NCBI GenBank assembly: GCA_040380855.1
Contig: JBEIIG010000002.1
Coordinates: forward strand, 77,201 to 141,200
DNA length: 64,000 bases
Source of the DNA: VFMC01 sp040380855
GTDB taxonomy: Bacteria; Actinomycetota; Acidimicrobiia; Acidimicrobiales; Ilumatobacteraceae
Reading direction: 5' to 3'
Part shown: positions 31,474-39,964 of the stretch, piece after piece
Position numbering within the stretch: position 1 is the first letter of the stretch
Layout of the letters: the number at the start of each line of letters is the position of its first letter
Position numbers and translations under genes: made by a program
Notes under the pieces: model-generated
Seen by the model: the letters and a program-made list of their open reading frames with translations, nothing else
Database searches by the model: none
What the model was told of the DNA's origin: nothing

Positions 31474-32381
31474 CGCGCACCTCCCTGGTACTCCTGCACC
31501 GATGCGGTCGCTCGCAAGAACGCGTCCTCCAGTGAGCCGGTGACTGTGGTGAGTTCGTGCAGGGCGACGTTGTAACGCGCCGCTGCATCGCCCACCTCGG
31601 GGGCCGTCGCCCCGTACACGCTGATGGTGGTGTCGTCGAGGTACTCGACCCGTGCGCCGCTGACCCTCAGCGCCTCGACCAGGGTGGCCACTCGCGGGCT
31701 GGCCACCCGCACCCAGCGGTCGCCGTGACGTGCCACGAAGTCGGCCACCGTCGACTGCTCGATCAACTGCCCTTTGCCGATCACGACGAGCGCCGTCGCC
31801 ATCAGCGCCATCTCCGACAGCAGATGGCTGCTCACCAGCACCGACTTCCCCAGCCCGGCTTGATGGACGAGCACGTCGCGGATCCAGCGGATGCCCTCGG
31901 GGTCGAGGCCGTTGGCGGGTTCGTCGAGGATGATCGTGTGCGGGTCGCCGAGCAGCACCCCGGCGAGGCCGAGCCGCTGCTTCATGCCGAGCGAGTAGGT
32001 GCGCAGGCTCTTGCCACCCACGGCCTCGAGGCCGACCAGTTCGAGCACCTCGTCGGCCCGCTTGGTGGGGATACCGTTCGACGCGGCCAGCCACCTCAGG
32101 TGGTTGCGGCCGCTGCGACCGGGGTGCACGTAGCCGGCGTCGAGCAACACGCCCACCTCGTGCAGCGGCCGGGCGAGCGCCGAGTAGGCCTTGCCCTGGA
32201 ACGTGGCCCGACCAGCATTGGGGCGGTCGAGCCCGATCATGCACCGCATCGTCGTACTCTTCCCCGACCCGTTCGGGCCGAGGAACCCGGTGACCACACC
32301 GGGATTCACCTCGAAACTGAGATTCCCGACCGCCACCTTCGCGCCGTAGCGCTTGGTGAGGCCTTCGACCATCACCGTCAT
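31470..32381 (-). CDS. ABC exporter ATP-binding protein
   Basis: A 303-residue ATPase of the DrrA/CcmA type. It has Walker A GPNGSGKST (35-43), the family loop ALARPLHEVGVLLDAGYVHP, signature YSLGMKQRLGLA, Walker B IILDEPANGLDPEG and switch His in VSSHLLSEM. The last ~90 residues form a C-terminal domain common in exporters of this class. It is the first gene of a pair with the permease at 30703. The OpuAC-type binding protein immediately upstream (24 bases) belongs to importers, so it is probably not a partner. Confidence 0.9.
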   Translation of the reverse strand: MTVMVEGLTKRYGAKVAVGNLSFEVNPGVVTGFLGPNGSGKSTTMRCMIGLDRPNAGRATFQGKAYSALARPLHEVGVLLDAGYVHPGRSGRNHLRWLAASNGIPTKRADEVLELVGLEAVGGKSLRTYSLGMKQRLGLAGVLLGDPHTIILDEPANGLDPEGIRWIRDVLVHQAGLGKSVLVSSHLLSEMALMATALVVIGKGQLIEQSTVADFVARHGDRWVRVASPRVATLVEALRVSGARVEYLDDTTISVYGATAPEVGDAAARYNVALHELTTVTGSLEDAFLRATASVQEYQGGAR

Positions 32382-32405
32382 GCCCGCCCCCTTCGTCCGA
32401 CCCGG

Positions 32406-33353
32406 TCAGCCGTTGGCGCCCCTGGCTTGCGAGGCAAGATAGTCGTTGGCGACGAGGTCGTATGAGCCACCGCTCTGTTCGACCTTCACCAGCAGGGCAC
32501 GGATGACATCGGTGGTGAGCGTGGCGTCGATCTGGCTGATCGTGGCGAGCACCTCGGGGGTGGCGGCAGACGACGACATGAGCGGCACCGTGAGGTCGTC
32601 GGGCACCGCCTTGCGGTCGTCGGTGATGACGAGCAAGCCGTCGAGCACCACCGCCGGGTCGGTGGCGTGCAGCGCGCCACAGTCGGCCTTGCCCGAGGTG
32701 ATCGCGCCGGCCACACCGTCGGCCGGCACGTCGACGAACTGGGTGAACTCGGTGCCGTACACCGCGCCGTAGCCGGCGAGACCCCACGGCTCGGCCGTGT
32801 CGAATCCGGCCGGCCCGGCGATGCGCACCTCGGTGGCGTGCTCGGCGAGGTCGCCGAGGGTCTTCAGCCCGAACTCCTCGACCGCTGCGGTGCTGCACGC
32901 GATGGTGCCTGTCGTGGCCACCGCCGAGGGATCGCCGATGACCAGGTTGTCGGGGAGCAGATCGTTGAGCGCGGTGACCGACTCGGTGGCGCCCGCTACC
33001 GCTGGCACCTCCTTGCCCTGGTCGGCAGCAAGGAACGACAGCAGGCTGCTCGTGAACTCGGGGGTGAACTGGGCGCTGTCGTCGACCAGGCGCTGGTAGG
33101 CGGCGGCGCGGTCGGCCACCGGATCCTTGCGCCCGATCCGGAACCCGGCGTTCTCGAGTCCCTGGGCGTAGATCTCGGCGAGCAGTCGACTCTCGGGCTG
33201 TTCGGTGGCGATGACGTTGATGGTGGCGTCGACCACGGCGACGCTGGCATCGGTCGACGAGTCGTCGCCGCCGCACGCACCGAACACCACTGCGCTGGCC
33301 AGCACCAATGCGAACGTCGAACGGATCCGGGTCACCTGTGTCCTCCTCATCAT
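32406..33353 (-). CDS. glycine betaine/choline-type (OpuAC) substrate-binding lipoprotein
   Basis: A 315-residue exported protein. The signal peptide ends in a lipobox (VVFGAC, Cys27) and a GGDDSS linker. The mature part opens INVIATEQPESRLLAEIYAQGLENAG and includes DLLPDNLVIGDPSAV and VAGAITSGKADCGALHATDPAV, matching the OpuAC/ProX-like fold that binds quaternary amines. No import permease or ATPase is next to it, so it may be an orphan or serve a remote transporter. Two consecutive ATGs (33353 and 33350) leave the exact start open. Confidence 0.83.
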   Translation of the reverse strand: MMRRTQVTRIRSTFALVLASAVVFGACGGDDSSTDASVAVVDATINVIATEQPESRLLAEIYAQGLENAGFRIGRKDPVADRAAAYQRLVDDSAQFTPEFTSSLLSFLAADQGKEVPAVAGATESVTALNDLLPDNLVIGDPSAVATTGTIACSTAAVEEFGLKTLGDLAEHATEVRIAGPAGFDTAEPWGLAGYGAVYGTEFTQFVDVPADGVAGAITSGKADCGALHATDPAVVLDGLLVITDDRKAVPDDLTVPLMSSSAATPEVLATISQIDATLTTDVIRALLVKVEQSGGSYDLVANDYLASQARGANG

Positions 33354-33409
33354 GAACCCGGGCATCGTAGAGGCGACACGTGCCGTTCGGCTCGCGCGAG
33401 CCGGCCTGC

Positions 33410-34435
33410 TCAGAGCAGAGCGCACAGCCGGGCGGCCTGCTCGGCGGCCTTGGCACGCACCTCGTCGGCATCGACACGGGTGGGCAGGCCATCGCGCAAC
33501 AACACCTCGCCATCGCCGCCGACCACCTCGAGCGCACGCACCCCAGGGGTGAAGGCCACGTGCCAGGCACTGTCGGCGTGGTCGTAGTTCCAGGTCACCC
33601 GGTCGGCCCGGGCCTCGGGGAACCAGCGGTAGCCCTCGTCGAGCCAACCCCACACCGTGTCGGGCGAGGCGGTGATGTCGTGCGCTCGCAGCGCGACGTA
33701 GGCGAGGCGGAACTCTTCGAGCATGTCGGCGCCGATGCCGTCGGTGCCCAGCACCACCGGATTCGTCCAGCGGGTCGGTGCCGCGTAGCCCACCGAGTTG
33801 TTCATGTTGCTCCGCGGGTTGTGGGCGATCGTGCCCGGAAGCGGGCGGTCGAGATGCACACAGTGCACGATCAGCCAGTCGTCGGCCGCCAGATGTTCGA
33901 GGCGGGAACCGGCGGCGACGTCGTCGACCCCCTCGGCCACGTGCACGTGCACGCCGACCCCATGGCGCTGCGCCAGATCGGCTGCAGCGGCCAGGGTGTC
34001 GTCGCTGCACGTGAATGCAGCGTGGACCCCCACCATCCCGCGACCACCTGCGGCGAGGAAGCGTTCGTTCTCGGCCAGGCCACGACGCGCCCCGTCGGCA
34101 CCGTGCCGGTCGGTCACGCCGTAGGCCACATTCACCCTGACTCCCACCTCGGCGCACGCATCGGCGATCACGCTCAGGCTGCCTTCGATGGCGTTGGGGC
34201 TCTCGTGATGGTCGATGATCGCCGTCGTGCCGCACTGCAGGGCCTCCATGGCGCCCAACATGGCGCTCCAGCGCAGCATCTCGAGGTCGAGCGCGGTGTC
34301 GAGACGCCACCAGATCTGTTGCAGCACCGACAAGAAGTCGGTGGGCTGCTGGGGCGGCGCCGGCAAACCTCGGGCGAGGGCCGAGTAGAGGTGGTGGTGC
34401 CCGCACACCAGGCCTGACGTCGTCGCGCTCATCAT
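33410..34435 (-). CDS. amidohydrolase, SsnA/TRZ-ATZ-like, lacking the N-terminal barrel half
   Basis: A 341-residue metal-dependent hydrolase. The first metal site CGHHHLYSALARGLP lies only ~10 residues from the start, whereas SsnA-type enzymes have about 60 residues of beta-sandwich before it. Downstream are TAIIDHHESPN, HVHVAEGVDD (metal His), IVHCVHLD, NPRSNMNNSVG and LGTDGIGADM (metal Asp), so the active site is complete. The C-terminal part (VRALEVVGGDGEVLLRDGL) keeps the second half of the sandwich domain. Two ATGs at 34435/34432 fit the start; further upstream the frame enters a repeat element. It is either a natural short form or a truncated, possibly inactive protein. Confidence 0.75.
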   Translation of the reverse strand: MMSATTSGLVCGHHHLYSALARGLPAPPQQPTDFLSVLQQIWWRLDTALDLEMLRWSAMLGAMEALQCGTTAIIDHHESPNAIEGSLSVIADACAEVGVRVNVAYGVTDRHGADGARRGLAENERFLAAGGRGMVGVHAAFTCSDDTLAAAADLAQRHGVGVHVHVAEGVDDVAAGSRLEHLAADDWLIVHCVHLDRPLPGTIAHNPRSNMNNSVGYAAPTRWTNPVVLGTDGIGADMLEEFRLAYVALRAHDITASPDTVWGWLDEGYRWFPEARADRVTWNYDHADSAWHVAFTPGVRALEVVGGDGEVLLRDGLPTRVDADEVRAKAAEQAARLCALL

Positions 34436-34498
34436 CGCCCATCGTGCCAGCGCCAGCCTCCTCCCGCCACCCCACCCCGCTACCCCCGCCCGCGGTGA

Positions 34499-34549
34499 GC
34501 CCGCGATGAGCGAGTTGCGCAGCATGTGCGCACGTTGCTCATCGCGGGC
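34499..34549. repeat. palindromic repeat element, copy 1
   Basis: Perfect 13-bp arms GCCCGCGATGAGC (34499-34511) and GCTCATCGCGGGC (34537-34549) enclose an inner hairpin TGCGCA-GCATG-TGCGCA. The central 40 bases (34507-34546) recur exactly 62 bases downstream. Confidence 0.8.
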
Positions 34550-34568
34550 CGGGGTGAACGGACGGCGG

Positions 34569-34608
34569 TGAGCGAGTTGCGCAGCATGTGCGCACGTTGC
34601 TCATCGCG
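34569..34608. repeat. palindromic repeat element, copy 2
   Basis: Identical 40-base core to copy 1, but the left arm has one mismatch and the right flank diverges after GCGC. Both copies sit in the divergent gap between the amidohydrolase and the acyl-CoA dehydrogenase genes. Confidence 0.8.
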
Positions 34609-34662
34609 CCAGGGGGGTGGCAGGGTTCGCTGGGGGGAGCGGGGATCTGCTGCACTCGGGGC

Positions 34663-35931
34663 ATGGACTTCGAACTGCCTGCCGATCTCGTCGCCTACCT
34701 CGCCGAACTCGACGAGTTCATCGAACGCGAGATCAAGCCGCTCGAACAGGTCGACGACAACATCCGCTTCTTCGACCACCGCCGCGAAGACGCCCGTACC
34801 GACTGGGAACGCGGTGGCCTGCCGAACGAGGAGTGGGAGCAGCTGCTGCACAAGGCCAAGCGATTGGCCGACGCCGCCGGCCACTACCGCTACCCGCTGC
34901 CCAAGGAGTACGGCGGCCAGGACGGCACCAACCTCGGCATGGCCATCATCCGCGAGCACTTCGCCCGCAAGGGCCTCGGCCTGCACAACGACCTGCAGAA
35001 CGAGCACTCCATCGTCGGCAACAACGTGGGCCTGCTGCTGATGCTGAACTACGGCACCGACGAGCAGAAGGCCGAGTGGATCGACGACCTCGCCGAGGGC
35101 CGCCGCGGGTTCGCGTTCGGCATCACCGAACCGAACCACGGCTCCGACGCCACCCACATGGAGACCACCGCTGTGCGCGACGGCGACGAGTGGATCATCA
35201 ACGGTGAGAAGACGTGGAACACCGGCATCCACAAGGCGTCACACGACATGATCATGGCGCGCACCAGTGGCAAGGCCGGCGACGGCAACGGCATCACTGC
35301 CTTCTTGGTGCCGGCGAACAGCCCCGGCTTCGAAGTGGTCGAGTACCTGTGGACCTTCAACATGCCCACCGACCACGCCCACATCCGCCTCACCAACGTG
35401 CGCGTACCCCACGCCGCCATCTTCGGCGGAGAGGGCCGCGGTCTGCAGGTGGTGCAGCACTTCTTCAACGAGAACCGCATCCGTCAGGCCGCCAGCAGCC
35501 TCGGCGCCGCGCAGTACTGCATCGACGAGTCGGTGACGTACGCGAAGGAGCGCAAGCCCTTCGGCAAGCCGCTGAGCAGCAACCAGGCCATCCAGTTCCC
35601 GTTGGTCGAGCTGCAGACGCAGTGCGAGATGCTCCGCGCCCTCATCCACAAGACCGCCTGGGCGATGGACAAGTACGGGGCCTTCAGCCAGAGCGACAAG
35701 GTGAGCATGTGCAACTACTGGGCCAACCGGCTGTGCTGTGAAGCCGCCGACCGGGCCATGCAGGTGCACGGTGGCCTCGGCTACAGCCGACACAAGGCCT
35801 TCGAGCACATCTACCGTCACCACCGCCGCTACCGCATCACCGAAGGCGCGGAGGAGATCCAGATGCGCCGTGTGGCCGGCTACATGTTCGGCTTCATGAG
35901 CCAGCAGGCCCCGAAGGGCGTGCAGGAGTAA
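34663..35931 (+). CDS. acyl-CoA dehydrogenase
   Basis: A 422-residue flavoenzyme. N-terminal helices run to YPLPKEYGGQDGTN, the FAD/substrate motif is GITEPNHGSDATHMETTA, the beta domain has NGEKTWNTGIHKASH, and the C-terminal helices include SVTYAKERKPFGKPLSSNQ and MQVHGGLGYSRHKAFEHIYR, with the catalytic-region RYRITEGAEEIQMRRVAG. It oxidises an acyl-CoA to the enoyl-CoA; the chain preference cannot be told. The His-rich IYRHHRRYR stretch is a variant of the usual RDxR motif. No electron-transfer flavoprotein genes are nearby. Confidence 0.92.
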   Translation: MDFELPADLVAYLAELDEFIEREIKPLEQVDDNIRFFDHRREDARTDWERGGLPNEEWEQLLHKAKRLADAAGHYRYPLPKEYGGQDGTNLGMAIIREHFARKGLGLHNDLQNEHSIVGNNVGLLLMLNYGTDEQKAEWIDDLAEGRRGFAFGITEPNHGSDATHMETTAVRDGDEWIINGEKTWNTGIHKASHDMIMARTSGKAGDGNGITAFLVPANSPGFEVVEYLWTFNMPTDHAHIRLTNVRVPHAAIFGGEGRGLQVVQHFFNENRIRQAASSLGAAQYCIDESVTYAKERKPFGKPLSSNQAIQFPLVELQTQCEMLRALIHKTAWAMDKYGAFSQSDKVSMCNYWANRLCCEAADRAMQVHGGLGYSRHKAFEHIYRHHRRYRITEGAEEIQMRRVAGYMFGFMSQQAPKGVQE

Positions 35932-35946
35932 CCGCGACCCGGTGCG

Positions 35947-36372
35947 TCAGCGGGCTGGCGGACGCCGCCGCAGCGCAACCACGCCGAGCAGACACAGACC
36001 GGCGATCACCGTCACCACCGCTACCTGGACCAGGTCGACCGAGTTCGCGCCCGTGGCCGGGATCTCGCCGGGCCGGGTGGTGGTGGGCCCGCCGCTCTGC
36101 ACGCTGGTGGTCGTCTGCCTGATGGTGGTCGGCGGGATCGACGTCGTGGTGGGGCCACCGATCTGCACCGTGGTGGTGGTGCTCGTCGTGCTGGTGGGGA
36201 TGGTCGTGGTCGTGACGACGGTGGTGGTCGTGCTCGACGACGGCGTGGTGGGTGGGTACGCCTCGGCCATCATCGGCGACACCAAGGTGATCGCGAACAT
36301 CACGCCGAGGCCGGCGAGGCACGTCGACACGATGCTGCGCCACACCGCATGTCGCCGATCGTCCCTGCTCAT
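35947..36372 (-). CDS. small wall-anchored protein with sortase-like IPATG motif
   Basis: A 141-residue secreted protein. The signal peptide (1-38) is followed by a Thr/Ser/Pro-rich stalk of about 60 residues, likely O-glycosylated, then IPATG (104-108), a single membrane helix (113-133) and an RRRPPAR basic tail. This is the LPxTG-type cell-wall sorting signal with I in place of L. There is no folded domain, so the protein is mostly a spacer or a glycosylation scaffold. The sortase itself is not in the window. TACTCT lies 8 bases before the ATG on the minus strand. Confidence 0.8.
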   Translation of the reverse strand: MSRDDRRHAVWRSIVSTCLAGLGVMFAITLVSPMMAEAYPPTTPSSSTTTTVVTTTTIPTSTTSTTTTVQIGGPTTTSIPPTTIRQTTTSVQSGGPTTTRPGEIPATGANSVDLVQVAVVTVIAGLCLLGVVALRRRPPAR

Positions 36373-36710
36373 GACCGCACAGAGTAACGACCGGCGCCCG
36401 CATGTGAAATGCCCGGACCGACGCCTCGACCGACCCGACATGCCCTCTGGTGAGCGAATACGACCACACGCGTTCAGACCCGCACCCTCGGTGAGCAGCA
36501 CTCGAGCGGCGGCGACCCCACCACCAGTCGGATTCCGCAGGTGACATGCGCCTCGTCGGGATCGTTCCGAACGCCACGGTTGTCGCGATGCATCGGCGAT
36601 GACTTGACGCGATCTTGAGAGCAAAAGAGGCCGCAAAACACCAGACTCTCAGGGTGCGGTCGCACGGCCGTACACGGCACGACCGATACCTCGATCGGAC
36701 GGTGTATCCG
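36373..36710. other. 338-bp divergent intergenic region
   Basis: The region lies between the IPATG surface protein and the DUF4012 gene. A minus-strand TACTCT -10 (36381-36386) serves the surface protein. Its plus-strand half (36600-36660) is locally AT-richer (TTGACG, GAGAGCAAAAG, CAAAACACC), which suggests a promoter for the DUF4012 gene, but I see no convincing -35/-10 pair. An open frame crosses 36615-36710 but has no protein-like features. Confidence 0.5.
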
Positions 36711-39065
36711 GTGCGAACGACAGACGACGCGCCTACCCCCACGACGGTCGTCGGCGCGCCCTGGCCAGCACCAGCAACCGGGCGCCGCGCAGCGCCGAAC
36801 CGGCGACCGACGAAACCCGAGCAGGCGGTGCGCGAGCAGCCGGAACTCGTCGTCGCGGTGCTGAGCGGACTCCTGGCCGCACTGGCCGGTCTGCGCCCGA
36901 CGGGCCATGCAGTCATCGACACCGTCGTGGTCGCTGCGGGCGCGGCCGGCGCCACCTGGATTGCCGCATCGGCCCCCTGGTGGACACTGCTCGGCACGAC
37001 GGCACTCGCTGCTGCCTTGGCCCCCACGTGGCCGCTCATCGCCGTCGCCGTCGCCGCGCTGGCGATCACCGGGGTGATCGGTGCCCGGCGCCGCAGCCAG
37101 CCCGGCCTGCGCAGCCTGTCGTTCATGCTGTCGCTCGTCGTGCTGGCACGCCTCGACGACGGCAGACCGCAGGGACTGTCGACCCTGCTCGCCTGCAGCA
37201 TCATCGGCACCGTCGTCGTGTTCGCCCTCAAGCGGCGCTCGCCATGGCTGCAGCGCCGCGCGCTGATCGCACTCGGCGCAGTTGTCGCCGCAGCCGTCGT
37301 CGCCTCGGTGGGACTGATCCTCGGCGTCATCGCCGCACGCAGCTCGCTGCAGACCGGGAACCGCGAGGCCCAGGTCGGCTTGGCGGCGCTGAACCAGGGC
37401 GACATCGACGCAGCCACCGCTGCCTTCCGCGAAGCCATGGTGGCATTCGAGAACGCCGACGACGCGCTGACGGCGCCGTGGGCACAACCGGCCCGCCTCG
37501 TGCCGATCGTGGCCCAACACCGCGACGCCGGGGTCGCCCTGGCGAGCGGTGCAGCCGATGTGATGGCCGAAGCGGTCGACGCGCTGTCGCAGATCGATCC
37601 CGACAGCATCCGGGTGATCAACGGGCGAATCGATCTCGACGCAGTTCGCGCACTGCGCAAGCCCTTCGAGCAGCTGACGGCATCGATCGCCGATCTGTCG
37701 ACCGTCGTCGAACAGGCACGCTCGCCATGGCTGGTCGACTCGATCACGACACGACTCGACCGGATCGAGTCGCAGATCGACGACAACCTGACCAAACTCG
37801 ACAACGCCCGCCTCGCCGTACAGGTCGCACCCGCCATGCTGGGCGGCGACGGCACACGCGTCTACTTCGTCGCATTCACCAATCCGGCCGAGGCGCGCGG
37901 ACTCGGCGGATACATGGGCAACTACGCCGAGGTGACGATCGACGACGGCGACCTCACGGTCACCCGCTTCGGCCGCACCCTCGACCTGATGACCGGTGGG
38001 CCGGCCCCCGACCAGCGTCGCATCACCGGCCCGAAGGAGTTCGTCGACCGCTGGGGCGGCTTCGGGTTCGTCGATCCGGTCGACGGCACCACGGGGATCG
38101 AGATGTGGGGCAACGTCACCATGCCGCCCGATCTGCCCATGGTGGCCGACGTGATCAGCCAGCTCTATCCCCAGAGCGGCGGCCGCGACCTCGACGGAGT
38201 ATTCGTGATGGCCCCCGAGGCCGTTGCCGCATTGATGAACTACACCGGCCCGGTCGAACTCCCTTCACCCGAACCAGGGGGAGCGACGCTGACCATCGGT
38301 GCCGGAGAGCTGGCGACGTTCATCATGAAAGACCAGTACGTCACCTTCGGCGATCCGGCTGTGAACAGCAACCTCCGGGCCGATGCCGTCGAGACCATCG
38401 CCCGGACCACACTCGGTCGACTGCTGAGCGGTGCCCTTCCCCAGCCGGCACAACTGGGTCGCGATTTCGGACCGCTCGCATCGGCGGGCAAAGTGCTGGC
38501 CTGGAGCCCGGTCGCCGACGAAGAACTGTTGTTCCAGCGGGTCCGTCTCGCGGGCGCGTTCCCCGCACTCGACGGGGCCGACGGCATCGCCGTCACGATC
38601 GACAACGCGGGTGGCAACAAACTCGACGCCTACCTGCAGGTCGACACCGAACACACCACGGTGTACGACCCGTCCAGCGGCAGCACCAGCGGCACCACCG
38701 TGGTCACCCTCACCAACACGCTCGATCCGGCACAGGCCGAAGGAACACCCGACGCCCCGCCGCTGCCCGACTACGTGGTGGGCAATCCATACGACCTCGA
38801 CCCGGGCACGAACATCGCCCGGGTGGTCGTGTACACCGCGCTCGAACCCGCTACCACGACGATCGACGGCCGAGCGGTGCAGCCCGAGTACGAACGGGGC
38901 TTCGGTGGGTGGTACGCCACGGTGGTGTTCCTCGAGGTACCTGCAGGCACGAGCCGCACCATCGAACTCCAACTGTCGGGCGTCCTCGACGACCCGCTGG
39001 CCGACACCGTCGTACGACGTCAGCCGATGACCCTTCCGCAGGAGTACGCGATCACGAACCGCTGA
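36711..39065 (+). CDS. DUF4012 membrane protein
   Basis: About 784 residues. Several N-terminal membrane helices (roughly residues 45-200) are followed by a helical stretch (NREAQVGLAALNQGDIDAATAAFREA) and a large extracytoplasmic DUF4012 domain (YFVAFTNPAEARGLGGYMGNYAEVT, then VFVMAPEAVAALMNYTG). The domain has remote similarity to LCP/CpsA-type folds and is found in actinobacterial polysaccharide gene sets. The ending (YEIAL-like QEYAITNR) is intact. The start is uncertain: GTG 36711 or 36702 are most likely. The 3' end overlaps the convergent TPR gene by 14 bases. It leads into the glycan locus and may attach or process the polymer at the wall. Confidence 0.78.
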   Translation: MRTTDDAPTPTTVVGAPWPAPATGRRAAPNRRPTKPEQAVREQPELVVAVLSGLLAALAGLRPTGHAVIDTVVVAAGAAGATWIAASAPWWTLLGTTALAAALAPTWPLIAVAVAALAITGVIGARRRSQPGLRSLSFMLSLVVLARLDDGRPQGLSTLLACSIIGTVVVFALKRRSPWLQRRALIALGAVVAAAVVASVGLILGVIAARSSLQTGNREAQVGLAALNQGDIDAATAAFREAMVAFENADDALTAPWAQPARLVPIVAQHRDAGVALASGAADVMAEAVDALSQIDPDSIRVINGRIDLDAVRALRKPFEQLTASIADLSTVVEQARSPWLVDSITTRLDRIESQIDDNLTKLDNARLAVQVAPAMLGGDGTRVYFVAFTNPAEARGLGGYMGNYAEVTIDDGDLTVTRFGRTLDLMTGGPAPDQRRITGPKEFVDRWGGFGFVDPVDGTTGIEMWGNVTMPPDLPMVADVISQLYPQSGGRDLDGVFVMAPEAVAALMNYTGPVELPSPEPGGATLTIGAGELATFIMKDQYVTFGDPAVNSNLRADAVETIARTTLGRLLSGALPQPAQLGRDFGPLASAGKVLAWSPVADEELLFQRVRLAGAFPALDGADGIAVTIDNAGGNKLDAYLQVDTEHTTVYDPSSGSTSGTTVVTLTNTLDPAQAEGTPDAPPLPDYVVGNPYDLDPGTNIARVVVYTALEPATTTIDGRAVQPEYERGFGGWYATVVFLEVPAGTSRTIELQLSGVLDDPLADTVVRRQPMTLPQEYAITNR

Positions 39066-39756
39066 GATCGTCGCGGCGTCCGCTCAGCGAGCGCTCGAGT
39101 TCACCGAGCCGGGTTCGGCACGCCCCAGCCTGCGCCTGGAACGAGCGGTCGGTGGCAGCGGCCGTGTTCCAGTGCCGCATCGCCGTGCCGAGCGCCCCCA
39201 GGGCGCTGGGCACCTGACCCTCGCCTGCGAAGCATTCGCCCAACTCCTGCAAGCAGTACGCCAGGCCCGCCACCTCCGCCGGGTTCGTGGCCTCGGTCAT
39301 CAGCCTGCGGCGGATGCCGATCGCCGCCTCGAACCCACGGATCGCCTGCTCGTACCGGCCTGCACGTCGGTGGGCCGACGACAGCACCTGCAAGGCTTCG
39401 GCCCGGTCGCTGTGGAGTTCACGATCGGCCGGGTGCATCCGCAACAACGCGGTCAGTTGCTGCAGCGCGTCGCCGGCAGCGCTGACAGCGAGATCGTGGT
39501 CACCGACGTCGACATACCCACGGCCGAGTTCGATCGAGGCGCGGGCGAAACGGCGGGCCAATGCCGGCGGCATCAGCGCCGCGCAGCCGAACAGCACCAC
39601 CGACATGGCCGCAGCCTGCGCGAGTGACGCCTCGGCGTCGGTGAGCGACCGTTGCCGTGCCGCTGCTTCGGCCCGGTCGAGCACCGGTTCGACGTGGATG
39701 AGGCGCGAGTCGACATCGGGCCGCGCAGGTGTGATGGTCTCACGGCGCCGCTTCAT
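39052..39756 (-). CDS. TPR-like helical protein
   Basis: A 234-residue soluble protein built from helical pairs. Repeats at DRAEALQVLSSAHRRAGRYEQAIRGFEAAIG and AGLAYCLQELGECFAGEGQVPSALGALGTAM have the A-x3-G-x2-Y/F pattern of tetratricopeptide motifs. The ATG has an excellent ribosome site (AGGAGGTGA, 9 bases upstream), unlike most genes here. The function is unknown; it probably mediates protein contacts. It is convergent with and overlaps the DUF4012 gene, and divergent from the PglD-like gene. Confidence 0.75.
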   Translation of the reverse strand: MKRRRETITPARPDVDSRLIHVEPVLDRAEAAARQRSLTDAEASLAQAAAMSVVLFGCAALMPPALARRFARASIELGRGYVDVGDHDLAVSAAGDALQQLTALLRMHPADRELHSDRAEALQVLSSAHRRAGRYEQAIRGFEAAIGIRRRLMTEATNPAEVAGLAYCLQELGECFAGEGQVPSALGALGTAMRHWNTAAATDRSFQAQAGACRTRLGELERSLSGRRDDLSGS

Positions 39757-39952
39757 GATCGCTCGTCACCTCCTCTCCTCTCCACATCCGCCACCGATGG
39801 CCCGACCCACCGCGACGTGTCGATACCGACACGCGATGGACAGACCGGAGTCACCAGCCCGTCAGACCGTCCGGAGGCCTGTGCATGCCACCAGCAGGTA
39901 CCCGCGACGGTAGTCGCCGTGCCCACTCCGGTGCTTTTCGCGCCGCGTGCCG

Positions 39953-39958
39953 TACTGT
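39953..39958 (+). promoter_or_regulatory. -10 box TACTGT for the PglD-like gene
   Basis: TANNNT hexamer 6 bases before the GTG at 39965; it favours GTG over the ATG one codon later. Confidence 0.45.
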
Positions 39959-39964
39959 CGTGCA

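Noticed and set aside
32406..33353. Binding protein as partner of the adjacent ABC-2 exporter
   Set aside because: ABC-2 exporters do not use OpuAC-type binding proteins; adjacency alone is not evidence.
33354..34475. Upstream extension of the OpuAC lipoprotein frame to over 600 residues
   Set aside because: The extension runs in another frame through the amidohydrolase gene; the lipoprotein signal peptide fixes the start at 33353.
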